The notes under the pieces: generated by a model | What the model was told of the DNA's origin: nothing | The model's input: only the letters and a program-made list of their open reading frames with translations | Database searches by the model: none | Shown: piece by piece, positions 1 through 9,681 of the stretch | Position numbering within the stretch: position 1 is the stretch's first letter | Layout: the number at the start of each line of letters is the position of its first letter | Assembly (NCBI RefSeq): GCF_000744415.1 | Contig: NZ_JQLW01000005.1 | Coordinates: 38,650-102,649, forward strand | Reading direction: 5' to 3' | Length of the DNA stretch: 64,000 nt | Source: Ghiorsea bivora | GTDB lineage: Bacteria; Pseudomonadota; Zetaproteobacteria; Mariprofundales; Mariprofundaceae | Translations under genes and position numbers: made by a program

Positions 1-72
1 GTTGTGCCTGTGGTAGGCGTTGTGCCTGTGGTAGGCGTTGTGCCTGTGGTAGGCGTTGTGCCTGTGGTAGGC
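1..72. repeat. 18-bp tandem repeat, four copies visible
   Basis: Four exact copies of an 18-base unit (GTTGTGCCTGTGGTAGGC) start at bases 1, 19, 37 and 55; the array runs off the left edge. The unit is a multiple of three, so copy-number change keeps the minus-strand prepilin in frame. It encodes the hexapeptide Pro-Thr-Thr-Gly-Thr-Thr. A degenerate unit follows at 73. Confidence 0.97.
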
Positions 73-518
73 GTTGTTGCCACTGGTGCTGCCGCCCCTG
101 CTGAAGCAACAGTTATCCCTCCTGGCGCACTAATTGTATTACTATATATTTTTTGATTTTTCGTAACTTTTCCGGTTGCAATATCTGTAACCGTTGCTTC
201 CAATAGGTATTTATCTTGTGCCAGCACCGTACAACCAACACTTACAACCTGTCCGGCTCTAGCTGAGTTCGAATTGTCACGCAGCTGCACTGGCATTAAG
301 GCTACACAATCCGCTGCCGAGCCAATCAACAACGAAGCTTCTGTTAATAAGTTTTTCGCTAACGTCGCCCCTTCCATTCTAGCCTCACTATGACTATTTT
401 GTTTCATGGTCACCAATAATAGCTGTGCCATCGCTAACAACCCCACCGATACGATCACCATCGATATCATCGCCTCCAGCAATGTAAATCCAGACATAAC
501 TTCCTTGTTTTTTAACAT
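1..518 (-). CDS. PilV-like minor prepilin, truncated by window edge
   Basis: The reading frame starts at ATG 518 after a purine-rich Shine-Dalgarno (GGAAGAAGGG) and stays open to base 1, so the C-terminus lies outside the window. The N-terminus carries a type III prepilin signal, GFTLLEAM, followed by a hydrophobic helix; Glu is at mature position 5, as needed for N-methylation by PilD. The LLEAMISMVIVSVGLLAMAQ pattern is typical of PilV/GspI-type minor pilins. It should join the priming complex at the tip of a type IV pilus. The visible end is a low-complexity Pro-Thr-Thr-Gly-Thr-Thr repeat. The neighbour just upstream is another pseudopilin, so this is the start of a minor-pilin operon reading leftwards. 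The family is clear; the exact name is inferred. Confidence 0.85.
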   Translation of the reverse strand, partial: MLKNKEVMSGFTLLEAMISMVIVSVGLLAMAQLLLVTMKQNSHSEARMEGATLAKNLLTEASLLIGSAADCVALMPVQLRDNSNSARAGQVVSVGCTVLAQDKYLLEATVTDIATGKVTKNQKIYSNTISAPGGITVASAGAAAPVATTPTTGTTPTTGTTPTTGTTPTTGT

Positions 519-553
519 TTCCCTTCTTCCTTCACCCCTTAAAATAATATTTG

Positions 554-1138
554 TCATACTTGCTTAACCTGCACACGACCCGTTACATTGCTTACCGTTA
601 GAACAAGCTTGTGCAACACAGATGTGTCCCCTGATTTTACAAGCACTGACCATGTAGATCCTGTCACAGTCACTTGCCCACCTGATTTAAAAGCAAATGT
701 CTTTACTGCTGGCTGCGTAGCAGAGGGAACCCCTGCACTAGAGGCTTCCTGAAAACTCACATTCTCCACTGCTTCCCACACAATAGTCCCCCACACATCC
801 GTAGCAGCATCATAGGCATTCGCATTGTTTTCATCATATACCGTACTTGCAATCATTTGACTGGTCAAATCCACACCTACATATTGCGTTTCACCTGTTG
901 TTAGCGCTTTCATACGTGCCGCAACCATTGCACTTCTCAGTTTCTCAGCCGCAGCATCAACCTGTTTATCCGCACGAACAGTAGTCCACGAACCTGATGC
1001 GATTGTTACAAGAACACCCAAAATCGCAATCACCACCATCAACTCAATCAGCGTAAAACCAGCCTGCTTATAAGCTTGTGCTTGCTGCTTACATGGTGTT
1101 TCGCTTAGGTTTGGCGATATGCGTTGGTTTAAACTCAT
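554..1138 (-). CDS. GspH/FimT-family minor pseudopilin
   Basis: About 194 residues starting at ATG 1138. I chose this start because GGGAGAGGGA lies about 10 bases upstream; the longer open frame to 1195 adds only untypical residues. An unusually long basic leader of about 26 residues precedes the prepilin cleavage motif AGFTLIELMVVIAIL (cleavage after Gly, Phe+1, Glu+5) and its hydrophobic helix. The rest fits a GspH/FimT globular domain. Such proteins are low-abundance subunits that initiate type IV pilus or type II secretion pseudopilus assembly in the inner membrane. It lies 35 bases upstream of the PilV-like gene on the same strand, suggesting a fimT-pilV operon. Its start overlaps the divergent PBP1A start. 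Confidence 0.85.
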   Translation of the reverse strand: MSLNQRISPNLSETPCKQQAQAYKQAGFTLIELMVVIAILGVLVTIASGSWTTVRADKQVDAAAEKLRSAMVAARMKALTTGETQYVGVDLTSQMIASTVYDENNANAYDAATDVWGTIVWEAVENVSFQEASSAGVPSATQPAVKTFAFKSGGQVTVTGSTWSVLVKSGDTSVLHKLVLTVSNVTGRVQVKQV

Positions 1139-3488
1139 TTTAAAAATATCCCTCTCCCTAGCCTTTATTGCAGTAACCTGCATCACAGGCGGCATTTTTT
1201 ATTTCTCCCAAGGCTTACCACAGCTTAGCAATCTTTCGACCTATCAGCCACCTTTAGTTTCGCGCGTATTTAACACCCAAGGCGAACTGATTGCTGAATT
1301 TGCCGATGAACACCGCATTTTAACGCCCATGTCAGACATACCCAAATTCGTGGTCAATGCCTTTCTAGCTGCTGAAGATGAGCATTTTTACGAGCACCCT
1401 GGCATCAACCCCGCACGTATCATAGCTGCCACCATCGCAAACCTGAAAGCAGGACATACTGTTCAAGGTGCATCTACCATTACACAGCAAGTGGCTAAAA
1501 ACTTCTTACTCACCAATGAAAAAAGCTATATTCGCAAAGCCAAAGAAGCGATTTTAGCTTGGCGTATTGAGCAAAATTTCACCAAAGATGAAATTTTATA
1601 CCTTTACCTCAATCAAATTTTTCTAGGGCGAGGTTCTTATGGGGTCACTTCAGCAGCTTGGCGTTATTTTCATAAAAACCTTGATGAATTAACCTTAGGC
1701 GAAGCTGCTATGCTTGCAGGCCTACCCAAAGCACCTAGCTCTTATGCGCCACATGCCCACCCTGAGCGGGCAAAAAAACGCCGAAACACCATACTAAGGC
1801 AACTCAAACAAACAGGTTTAGCTTCAGCCAGAGATGTTAATATCGCCTTACAAGAGCCTTTGATTACGACCCCCTTACCCAAACGAAAACTGAACAATGC
1901 GTATGAAAACTTTGTAACCAAGTCACTGATTAAACAATTTGGACGCAATGCACTACGCAAACAAGGGTTAACAATCATTGTACCCTTTGATGAAACCATT
2001 GAAAACGCATCCATCAAAAGTGTGCGCGATGGTTTGTTACGCCTAGAAACAACACAGCCTTACCGTATCCCAACCCATCATAAACCTGAAACATGGGAAA
2101 CACTGCTCAGCACATGGGCAAAAGGAAGAGACGCTGAACACGATACACTTGCCAGCGACCAACTTCGCCCTGCATTGGTAAAAGACATTGCCGATGACGG
2201 CTCACTCATTGTGCATGATGGCATCAATCAATGGCAATTAAGCCCGCCAGCATGGGAATGGGATGAAAATGCAGAATACACAGAAGAACGTCCCAACCAC
2301 TGGATTATTGGCGATGAAATTTTATTACGCGGGGATGATCAAGGCGGCGTAGCCCTCACCCAGCAACCCAGCATAGAATCAGCGCTCTACAGCGTGGACT
2401 TAAAACGCGGAACTGTACTTGCCCGCGTGGGTGGTTTTGATTTTAAATTTGGCGGTTTTGACCATGTGACAGCCAAACGCCAACCAGGTTCATCCTTCAA
2501 ACCTTTCCTTTACACCACCGCCATTGAAAAAGGTTACACACCTGCCACAATCGTGATTGATGCACCCATTGTTTTTGATAGTCAATCCACCGATGATTTT
2601 TGGCGACCTGAAAACTATGGCAACCGATTTGCAGGCCCAGTCACCCTACGCAATGCTTTGGAACACTCACGCAATCTTGTCGCTATTCGTGTATTGCATG
2701 ACATTGGCATCAACACCTTTTTGCGCCGCTTACGCGATTACCCCTTTGAACAAAAATTCCCCAAACAATTGGCATTGGCTTTGGGTGTTGCCGAAGTCAC
2801 CCCTGAACATATGGTTGAAGCTTATGTGGTGATTGCCAGTGGCGGCCTCAAATATAAACCTGTTAGCATTCAACAGGTGCAAGACCGTACAGGGCAAACC
2901 CTGCACCGTGCTGTAGCAGGAAACCGCTGCCAAGTTTGTCATGTTGACCCTGTGTTGGCAGTGAATCAAACCATGCGCCCTGCAGAACGTATTGTGGATC
3001 CTGTGGATGCCTTTTTGGTGCAAAATATGATGACAGGCGTGGTTAAACGCGGCACAGCACGAAGAGCTGTTGGTCAACATTTTAAACGCCCCGCAGCTGG
3101 TAAAACAGGCACAACCAATAAACAAATTGATGCATGGTTTATGGGTTTTACACCGCAAGTGCTTACAGGTGTTTGGGTGGGCAAAGACAACCCAGCACCC
3201 ATGGGCAGAAAAGCAACAGGTGGTGGTGCGGCAGCACCTATTTGGGTGCAGGCCATGAAAGTCATGCATCAAGGTAAACCCGTTGAAGACTTTCCCGTGC
3301 CCAAAGAGGGTATTGAATGGGCTAATATTGATTACAAAACAGGTTTATTAGCTGGGCCATCAACAAAATGGCCATTCTTAGAAGCATTTAAAGAAGGAAC
3401 TGCACCGACAGAAGTTGCCACAGGTAGCAGCCCATCACAAAATAGCCCTGTGGATAATAAAAAAGATTTCTTCGATACTGAACTTTAA
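1119..3488 (+). CDS. mrcA: Penicillin-binding protein 1A, bifunctional peptidoglycan synthase
   Basis: A 789-residue class A PBP that polymerises and cross-links peptidoglycan in the periplasm. One N-terminal membrane anchor lies at about residues 7-29. The glycosyltransferase (GT51) domain shows EDEHFYEHPG, GASTITQQVAKN and RKAKEAILAWRIE. The transpeptidase domain shows the SxxK serine in QPGSSFKP, SRN in EHSRNL, and KTG in AGKTGTTN. The length is normal for PBP1A. The start at 1119 is the only ATG upstream of the membrane helix; its Shine-Dalgarno is weak, and it overlaps the start of the divergent pseudopilin gene by 20 bases. A CxVC pair occurs late in the protein (around residue 607). 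It is followed closely by ppnP. Confidence 0.96.
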   Translation: MRWFKLILKISLSLAFIAVTCITGGIFYFSQGLPQLSNLSTYQPPLVSRVFNTQGELIAEFADEHRILTPMSDIPKFVVNAFLAAEDEHFYEHPGINPARIIAATIANLKAGHTVQGASTITQQVAKNFLLTNEKSYIRKAKEAILAWRIEQNFTKDEILYLYLNQIFLGRGSYGVTSAAWRYFHKNLDELTLGEAAMLAGLPKAPSSYAPHAHPERAKKRRNTILRQLKQTGLASARDVNIALQEPLITTPLPKRKLNNAYENFVTKSLIKQFGRNALRKQGLTIIVPFDETIENASIKSVRDGLLRLETTQPYRIPTHHKPETWETLLSTWAKGRDAEHDTLASDQLRPALVKDIADDGSLIVHDGINQWQLSPPAWEWDENAEYTEERPNHWIIGDEILLRGDDQGGVALTQQPSIESALYSVDLKRGTVLARVGGFDFKFGGFDHVTAKRQPGSSFKPFLYTTAIEKGYTPATIVIDAPIVFDSQSTDDFWRPENYGNRFAGPVTLRNALEHSRNLVAIRVLHDIGINTFLRRLRDYPFEQKFPKQLALALGVAEVTPEHMVEAYVVIASGGLKYKPVSIQQVQDRTGQTLHRAVAGNRCQVCHVDPVLAVNQTMRPAERIVDPVDAFLVQNMMTGVVKRGTARRAVGQHFKRPAAGKTGTTNKQIDAWFMGFTPQVLTGVWVGKDNPAPMGRKATGGGAAAPIWVQAMKVMHQGKPVEDFPVPKEGIEWANIDYKTGLLAGPSTKWPFLEAFKEGTAPTEVATGSSPSQNSPVDNKKDFFDTEL

Positions 3489-3498
3489 GGAGATTACC

Positions 3499-3810
3499 AT
3501 GACTTACCCCAATGCAACCATCACCAAAAAAGCCAATGTTTATTATGATGGCGATGTCATCAGCCGCACCATTACCACCGAAGACGGACAAACCAAAACA
3601 CTGGGATTTATGCAAGCAGGCACTTATCATTTTAAAACATCCGCTGCCGAAATCATGGAAATTTTACATGGTGAATGCCGCGTTCGCCTTGATGGCTCAC
3701 AAGACTGGCACATTTATAGTGCAGGCGAATCGTTCAATGTGCCTGCCAACAGTGGTTTTGATATCGAAGTGGCTGATATGTTAGACTATATTTGCCATTT
3801 TGAGGATTAG
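3499..3810 (+). CDS. ppnP: Pyrimidine/purine nucleoside phosphorylase PpnP
   Basis: A 103-residue cupin-fold protein of the PpnP (YaiE, DUF1255) family, which cleaves purine and pyrimidine nucleosides with phosphate to base and ribose-1-phosphate. The whole sequence is a single beta-barrel; recognisable stretches are NVYYDGDVISRTI, GTYHFKTSAAEIMEI and ESFNVPANSGFDI. The length matches the family. The start at ATG 3499 has an ideal Shine-Dalgarno, TAAGGAG, seven bases upstream; the stop of mrcA lies within that ribosome-binding region, so the two genes are probably co-transcribed. uvrA follows 24 bases later. Confidence 0.93.
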   Translation: MTYPNATITKKANVYYDGDVISRTITTEDGQTKTLGFMQAGTYHFKTSAAEIMEILHGECRVRLDGSQDWHIYSAGESFNVPANSGFDIEVADMLDYICHFED

Positions 3811-3834
3811 ACGCACACGTTGAAAAAAGAAAAT

Positions 3835-6648
3835 ATGATTCGTGTCCAAGGGGCGCGTGTTCACAATCTGAAAAACATCAGCTTGGATATCCCACGAAAT
3901 AAACTTGTTGTCATCACGGGTGTCTCGGGTTCAGGCAAGTCATCGCTTGCATTTGATACACTTTATGCCGAAGGGCAACGCCGTTATGTGGAATCTTTAT
4001 CGGCATATGCCCGCCAGTTTTTAGGCATGATGGAACGCCCTGACGTGGATGCGATTGAAGGTTTAAGCCCTGCGATTTCGATTGAGCAGAAAACCACCAG
4101 TAAAAACCCGCGTTCAACTGTGGGTACGATTACCGAAGTTTATGATTATCTAAGACTATTGTTTGCACGGGTTGGGCAACCGCATTGTTATCAATGTGGT
4201 GAAATGATTACATCCCAGCCTGCAAGCCTGATTATCGAACAACTGGAACACCTACCCGAAAACACCAAGTTACAGCTTCTCGCGCCCATTGCTCGCAACA
4301 AAAAAGGCGAATTCAAAAAAGAAATTGAGCAAGCCATCAAAGATGGTTTTGTGCGTATTCGTATTGATGGCGAAATTATGCCGTTAGAAGATGCACCCGA
4401 TTTGGAAAAAAACATCAAACATAATATCGAATTGGTCATTGATCGATTAGTGGTCAAAAAAGGCATGCGCACTCGCCTTGCTGATTCTGTGGAAACTGCC
4501 CTTAAATATGGCGAAGGCATGTTGATTGCTTTGATTGACACCAAAGCAGATAAAGAAGAAAAATTGTTTTCAGAAAATTGTGCGTGCGCAGATTGTGGCA
4601 TTTCTTATCCTGAAATTGAGCCGCGTTTGTTTTCGTTCAACTCACCTGCTGGCGCATGTTTACAATGCGATGGTATTGGCAAACAAACCATTTTTGACCC
4701 CTGCCTTGTTGTGCCCAAACCCGAGCTCACCTTAGATGAAGGTGCAATTGCACCCTGGGGCGGCAGGGAAACGTTCATGTACAAGCAAACCATAGAAGCC
4801 GTCGCCAAGTTTATGGGCACCGATATGTTTACCCCTTTCAAAGACTTGGGTTCAGAAGCACAAAAAGCAATTCTCTATGGTACAGGGCGAAAAAAAGTTG
4901 ATTTTGTCTTTGAAACAGCCACCCAAGCGCGCACAGTCAGTCGTCCGTTTGAAGGTGTCATCCCCAACCTTGAACGCCGCTACAAAGAAACAAGCTCTGA
5001 AGATGTGCGTGAAGAGTTATCCAAGTATATCAATATGATAGATTGTCCTAAATGTGAAGGTTCGCGGTTAAACACCACCGCCCGCCACGTTTTACTGGGT
5101 GATTTGTCACTGCCCACCATTTGCAAACTTCCTTTACGTGAAACCCAACTTTGGGTGCAACAACTAAAACTTAACAAACAAGACCAAGAAATCGCTGAAA
5201 AAATCTTGGAGGAAATTGCCGCGCGTCTCGGTTTTATGATTGAAGTGGGTTTGGATTATTTAAGTTTAGACCGCACTGCAGGTACATTATCGGGTGGTGA
5301 AGCACAACGTATTCGTTTGGCAACCCAAATTGGTTCGGCATTGGTCGGCGTATTGTATATTTTGGATGAACCTTCCATTGGTTTGCATCAGCGGGATAAC
5401 GATAGGCTATTAAATACACTCAAACGTTTAAGAGACTTGGGTAATTCGGTGATTGTGGTCGAACATGATGAAGATGCTATTCGCCATGCTGATTTTATTG
5501 TGGATATGGGACCTAAAGCGGGGGAACATGGTGGTGAAATCGTTGCCCAAGGTTCACTCGCGCAGATTCTGAAGAAGAAAACACTGACTTCCGATTATTT
5601 AACAGGGCGAAAGTCCATCCAAATCCCCAAACGTCGCCCAGTGCCTAAAAAACACCCCATGTTAGGCATTACAGGTGCATCAGAACACAACCTACAAAAC
5701 GTGACTGCTGAATTTCCCATTGGTCGGTTCACATGTATCACAGGTGTTTCAGGCTCAGGAAAGTCGACCCTAACTTTAGACACTTTATACCGTGCTTTTG
5801 CCCACGCCAAAGGTTTAAAAACGGAGCGTATAGGCACACACACTGCATTGATTGGTGAAGATAAACTCGATAAAATCATCGACATCGACCAAAGCCCCAT
5901 TGGCAGAACACCCCGCTCCAATCCTGCGACTTACACAGGGCTTTTCACACCGATTCGAGAATTATTTGCCGCCGTACCTGAAGCACGTGCTCGTGGCTAT
6001 AAAATCGGGCGTTTTTCGTTTAATGTTAAAGGTGGACGCTGTGAAGCTTGCCAAGGTGACGGGCTGATTAAAGTGGAAATGCACTTTTTGCCTGATGTTT
6101 ATGTCAGTTGCGAAACATGCCAAGGCAAACGCTACAACCGCGAAACCTTGGATATTCGTTACAAAGGTAAAACCATTGATGAGGTTTTAAACCTGACCAT
6201 TGATGAAGGGTTTGAATTTTTTAGTGCCGTTCCATCATTGAAAAACCGCTTAAACACGCTGCAACAAGTGGGTTTGGGTTATATCAGGCTCGGGCAAGCA
6301 GCCACCACACTTTCAGGTGGTGAAGCACAACGCGTGAAACTGGCGAAAGAACTGGCGCGAAAAGCAACAGGTGACACATTATATATCCTTGATGAACCCA
6401 CTACTGGGCTTCACTTTGCCGATGTGGATAAACTTCTCGATGTGCTTCATTCACTGGTTGAACGCGGCAACACCATGATTGTCATTGAACACAACCTTGA
6501 TGTCATCAAAACCGCTGATTGGATTATCGACATGGGGCCAGAGGGTGGTGACAAGGGCGGGCAAGTGGTCGTCTCAGGCACACCAGAAACCGTTGCCCAA
6601 TGCAAAACATCATGGACAGGAAAATACCTCAAACCACATTTGAAGTGA
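3835..6648 (+). CDS. uvrA: UvrABC excinuclease subunit A
   Basis: A DNA damage-recognition ATPase of nucleotide excision repair, about 937 residues, the usual UvrA length. It has two ABC modules: Walker [20 protein letters not shown] near the N-terminus and [19 protein letters not shown] near residue 640, with signatures [12 protein letters not shown] and [12 protein letters not shown]. Zinc-binding pairs CxxC are seen in the first half (CYQCGEM, CACADCG, CLQCDG) and in the C-terminal half ([16 protein letters not shown]). I start at ATG 3835 because [15 protein letters not shown] aligns with family N-termini; an in-frame TTG at 3820 would add five residues. It lies directly behind ppnP. Confidence 0.96.
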   Translation: MIRVQGARVHNLKNISLDIPRNKLVVITGVSGSGKSSLAFDTLYAEGQRRYVESLSAYARQFLGMMERPDVDAIEGLSPAISIEQKTTSKNPRSTVGTITEVYDYLRLLFARVGQPHCYQCGEMITSQPASLIIEQLEHLPENTKLQLLAPIARNKKGEFKKEIEQAIKDGFVRIRIDGEIMPLEDAPDLEKNIKHNIELVIDRLVVKKGMRTRLADSVETALKYGEGMLIALIDTKADKEEKLFSENCACADCGISYPEIEPRLFSFNSPAGACLQCDGIGKQTIFDPCLVVPKPELTLDEGAIAPWGGRETFMYKQTIEAVAKFMGTDMFTPFKDLGSEAQKAILYGTGRKKVDFVFETATQARTVSRPFEGVIPNLERRYKETSSEDVREELSKYINMIDCPKCEGSRLNTTARHVLLGDLSLPTICKLPLRETQLWVQQLKLNKQDQEIAEKILEEIAARLGFMIEVGLDYLSLDRTAGTLSGGEAQRIRLATQIGSALVGVLYILDEPSIGLHQRDNDRLLNTLKRLRDLGNSVIVVEHDEDAIRHADFIVDMGPKAGEHGGEIVAQGSLAQILKKKTLTSDYLTGRKSIQIPKRRPVPKKHPMLGITGASEHNLQNVTAEFPIGRFTCITGVSGSGKSTLTLDTLYRAFAHAKGLKTERIGTHTALIGEDKLDKIIDIDQSPIGRTPRSNPATYTGLFTPIRELFAAVPEARARGYKIGRFSFNVKGGRCEACQGDGLIKVEMHFLPDVYVSCETCQGKRYNRETLDIRYKGKTIDEVLNLTIDEGFEFFSAVPSLKNRLNTLQQVGLGYIRLGQAATTLSGGEAQRVKLAKELARKATGDTLYILDEPTTGLHFADVDKLLDVLHSLVERGNTMIVIEHNLDVIKTADWIIDMGPEGGDKGGQVVVSGTPETVAQCKTSWTGKYLKPHLK

Positions 6649-6872
6649 CCAAGCGCTACAACATGATAGGTTGCGCCTGTTCTTTGAAAAGATAATTGAT
6701 TTTTACGCAAAAAACTTTTGCATCCATTTTTCATTTTGGAGCGAGCCACGGCGAAAATGAAGAGCAACACCGCAGTTTAGCCCAGCTAAATGAGGATGTT
6801 GGTTTTCGTTTTTAACGCAGGCGCAGCCCAAAAGGGATATGGTGCGGAAGTTTTTCACACTGAGGTATTGTT

Positions 6873-7640
6873 ATGCTATTTGTTGCCGTTCGCGCCGCCC
6901 GCCGCGCTGGAGACCTAATCCTTCGCCACTATGAAGATGCCGACTCGTATTCGGTTAAACAAAAACAAGACCGCGACTTTGTCACCGAGGTTGATAAACG
7001 CGCTGAAGAAATCATTATTTCTGAAATTCGCAAACATTATCCCAACCATGGCATTGTGGCTGAAGAATCTGCTCCCATTAATCCTAATGCAGACATTCAA
7101 TGGTATATCGACCCTTTGGATGGCACCACCAATTTCGTACACGGTTACCCACATTTTGCAGTGTCCATTGCTGCATGGCAAAAAGGAAAACCTTTGCTTG
7201 CTGTGATTCATGACCCTATTCGTGATGAAACTTTTGAAGCTAAGAATGGTGGCGGTGCATTTTTAAACCGTCGCCGCATGCGTGTTAGCGAATGTAAACA
7301 CGTTAAAAATGCATTGTTTGCATCGGGATTACCGCCTTATCAACGCGATGGGCTGGATGATTTCCAAAAACGCATGGATAACTGCATGCGTGCTGCTGAT
7401 GGTTATCGCCGTGGTGGTTCTGCCGCACTTGATTTGGCATATGTTGCAGCAGGTCGCATCGACGCATACTGGGAAGCAGGCCTAAAATCTTGGGATATCG
7501 CAGCAGGTGTATTACTCATCCAAGAAGCAGGTGGCATTGCCACAGGTCTTGATGGAGCAAGCATTGATTTAGAAAAAGGTGATGTGCTTGTCGGCAACGA
7601 TGCCATGCACCGTGGTTTTCAAAAGCTTATCAAGCTTTAA
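6873..7640 (+). CDS. suhB: Inositol monophosphatase family protein (SuhB-like)
   Basis: A 255-residue Mg2+-dependent phosphatase of the IMPase family. Diagnostic motifs are WYIDPLDGTTNFVHG (metal-binding Asp and Thr) and the later WDIAAGVLLIQEAGG; the upstream acidic EES supplies another metal ligand. In proteobacteria the family member SuhB hydrolyses inositol-1-phosphate and also associates with the transcription antitermination machinery. The start at ATG 6873 has TGAGG upstream. The 224 bases between uvrA and this gene hold no convincing gene or terminator. Substrate specificity cannot be read from the sequence. Confidence 0.92.
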   Translation: MLFVAVRAARRAGDLILRHYEDADSYSVKQKQDRDFVTEVDKRAEEIIISEIRKHYPNHGIVAEESAPINPNADIQWYIDPLDGTTNFVHGYPHFAVSIAAWQKGKPLLAVIHDPIRDETFEAKNGGGAFLNRRRMRVSECKHVKNALFASGLPPYQRDGLDDFQKRMDNCMRAADGYRRGGSAALDLAYVAAGRIDAYWEAGLKSWDIAAGVLLIQEAGGIATGLDGASIDLEKGDVLVGNDAMHRGFQKLIKL

Positions 7641-7641
7641 A

Positions 7642-8172
7642 TCACTTCTTTTTGGGGCGGAAGACCTTGCATTGCGCGGGGGCTGCCTCCAAATAAGGAC
7701 CTTCAATCAAATCAATACAGTAAGGCACAGCAGGAAACACAGCATTCAGGCAATCATCAATCGCCGAAGGTTTGCCTGGTAGGTTGATGATAAGCGTTTT
7801 GCCGCGAATACCTGCCGTTTGCCGTGATAAAATCGCGGTCGGTACAAACTTAAGCGATTCTTGGCGCATCAATTCACCAAATCCCGGCATCATTTTTTCA
7901 CAAACAGCTTCCGTCGCTTCTGGGGTGACATCGCGAACCGCTGGACCAGTGCCGCCAGTAGTTACAATCAAACAACAGCCTTCATCATCTGCCAATGTCT
8001 TAAGCGCGTTTTCGATTTCTATCTGTTCATCGGGAATGACACGCGATACAGCTTGCCATTCGCTGGTCAACACCCGCTCAAACCACGCAAGCATGGCAGG
8101 TCCACCCAAATCTTCATACTCGCCACGGCTGGCTCTATCTGAAACCGTAATAAATCCAATTTTTGCTTTCAT
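7642..8172 (-). CDS. mogA: Molybdopterin adenylyltransferase MogA
   Basis: Adenylates molybdopterin so that MoeA can insert molybdate. The MoCF-fold domain shows GFITVSDRASRGEYED at the N-terminus, the TTGGTGPAVRDVTPEA loop that binds molybdopterin, and NLPGKPSAI near the C-terminus. About 176 residues from ATG 8172, chosen because AAGAGGAAGAAT precedes it; the seven extra residues upstream come from a dispersed repeat. It is the last gene of the long minus-strand molybdenum-cofactor block and converges tail to tail with suhB (one base between the stop codons). MoaB is a possible alternative name; the presence of moaC, moeA and the mob genes beside it favours the MogA role. Confidence 0.92.
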   Translation of the reverse strand: MKAKIGFITVSDRASRGEYEDLGGPAMLAWFERVLTSEWQAVSRVIPDEQIEIENALKTLADDEGCCLIVTTGGTGPAVRDVTPEATEAVCEKMMPGFGELMRQESLKFVPTAILSRQTAGIRGKTLIINLPGKPSAIDDCLNAVFPAVPYCIDLIEGPYLEAAPAQCKVFRPKKK

Positions 8173-8436
8173 ATTCTTCCTCTTATCCGTCATTCCCGCG
8201 AAGGCGGAAATCCATATGCTTTACGATATCCTTATGTCATTTCCCCCAGGAAATACTCTCTGGCTTCGCCATTCACCTCATCGACCGAAGCGGAAAATCT
8301 CCAAGATGCTTCGAGTGCGAAGCCTGCCCATGGTACTACATTCAGCATGACAAACCTTTAAATGTCATTCCCCACTTGATACGGAGTCCACGCTTGTTCA
8401 ATGGATACCCACCTTCGCGGGTATAACGTATAAACA
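8173..8436. repeat. Repeat-rich intergenic spacer with REP-like palindromes
   Basis: This spacer between moeA and mogA is made of degenerate repeats. A GTCATTCCCGCGAAGGCGG-type unit lies at 8189-8214, and a decayed partner (ACCTTCGCGGGT) lies at about 8411-8422. Further TCATTCCCC fragments occur at about 8236 and 8363. The pattern ATTCCC-N8-GGGAAT matches units seen again at 11288-11359 and 13233-13252. I see no gene here. Confidence 0.75.
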
Positions 8437-9681
8437 TTAAATACCCAATTCCTCTTGGAAGTCCATATCTTGCAACAGTTGCACTTGTACCTTATCGCCT
8501 GCTTTAAGCCCTTCTGATTCCTCGGGTACCACCACAAAACCTTGGGCTATCGCCATACTCATCAATACACCACTACCTTGTGTGCCTGTGGATGTAGCCA
8601 GATAGCCTTGCTCATCTTTGCTCAAGGTCACACGCACAAAATGGGCTCTACCTTTCCTATCTTTTAAATCGTGTGACAGTTTTGCGGTGATGGTTCTGCG
8701 GCATATCTTTTCATACCCCATCATGCTTCGTAAAGCAGGTGATACAAATTCTTCAAAACACACCATGCTAGACACAGGGTTACCCGGCAATCCAAACACC
8801 ACACCGCCCTGCTTGGTTGTACCAAAAGCAAGCGGGTGGCCAGGGCGCATCGCTACGCGCCAAAAGTGCATGGTAATGCCTAATGCATCAAGCGTAGACC
8901 GCACAAAGTCATGGTGCCCTACTGAGACCCCGCCACTGGCAAGCAACACATCATATTTCAGCCCTTCTTCAAGCTTGGCTCGAAGTTGTAGCGGATTATC
9001 TTTGGCAATGCCGAGCAATGTCGCCTCAATACCCAAAGCTTTGCACTGCGCGTACAAGGCATGGGAGTTTGCATCGGGGATTTTGTTTTCATCCACTGGC
9101 TCATCCAATGCTTCCAACTCATCACCCGTAGATAAAATCGCTACACTGGGTTTCGCAAACACGGGCACTTGTTTTTGTTTCACCATAGACAAAATTGCCA
9201 GCACCCCCGGCGTGATGCTCGTGCCTTTGCTTAATACTGTTTTTTCATTTTTTAGGTTTTCGCCCATAGGTCTGATATTTGCACCTTGTTTGGGTGGGGT
9301 AAGTATCAACACATCATGCCCATCCTCTTGTGTATCTTCCACCCGAATCACCGTGTCCACACCCTCTGGCGTTGGTGCACCCGTCATGATTCTAGCTGCT
9401 CTGCCTTGTAGCACCTTGATGCTTGGCATTTGCCCTGCCCGAATATCATCCACCACTTTTAAGCGCACAGGGTTTTCAGCGCTTACAGTCTCAATATCTG
9501 CAAAGCGCACAGCATAACCATCCATCGCCGACACATCATAGGGCGGATGATTGCGGTTCGCTGCCACATCCTCAGCCAATACGCGCCTCAAACTGTCATA
9601 CAATGCGACATGCTCCACAGCCTTGCGGCTGATATGTTTTAACACTTCCGCTAAAGCATCACCTACAGATAAATAATTCAT
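8437..9681 (-). CDS. moeA: Molybdopterin molybdenumtransferase MoeA
   Basis: A 414-residue enzyme that ligates molybdate to adenylated molybdopterin, completing Mo-molybdopterin. It shows the N-terminal VAANRNHPPYDVSAMDGYAV motif, the central SILSTGDELE motif of the MoCF domain, and LASGGVSVGHHDF, FGLPGNPVSSMVCFEEFV and the C-terminal beta domain around RAHFVRV. The length is typical (about 400-410). It overlaps mobA by four bases (ATGA), so translation is coupled. Confidence 0.96.
   Translation of the reverse strand: MNYLSVGDALAEVLKHISRKAVEHVALYDSLRRVLAEDVAANRNHPPYDVSAMDGYAVRFADIETVSAENPVRLKVVDDIRAGQMPSIKVLQGRAARIMTGAPTPEGVDTVIRVEDTQEDGHDVLILTPPKQGANIRPMGENLKNEKTVLSKGTSITPGVLAILSMVKQKQVPVFAKPSVAILSTGDELEALDEPVDENKIPDANSHALYAQCKALGIEATLLGIAKDNPLQLRAKLEEGLKYDVLLASGGVSVGHHDFVRSTLDALGITMHFWRVAMRPGHPLAFGTTKQGGVVFGLPGNPVSSMVCFEEFVSPALRSMMGYEKICRRTITAKLSHDLKDRKGRAHFVRVTLSKDEQGYLATSTGTQGSGVLMSMAIAQGFVVVPEESEGLKAGDKVQVQLLQDMDFQEELGI

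Noticed and set aside
2730-3272. Cys/His-rich minus-strand frame inside mrcA
   Set aside because: It lies opposite the transpeptidase domain and its composition is an artefact of mrcA codons.
8618-9517. 299-residue plus-strand frame inside moeA
   Set aside because: It is the complement of a clear moeA gene, with a Ser/Thr-rich low-information product.
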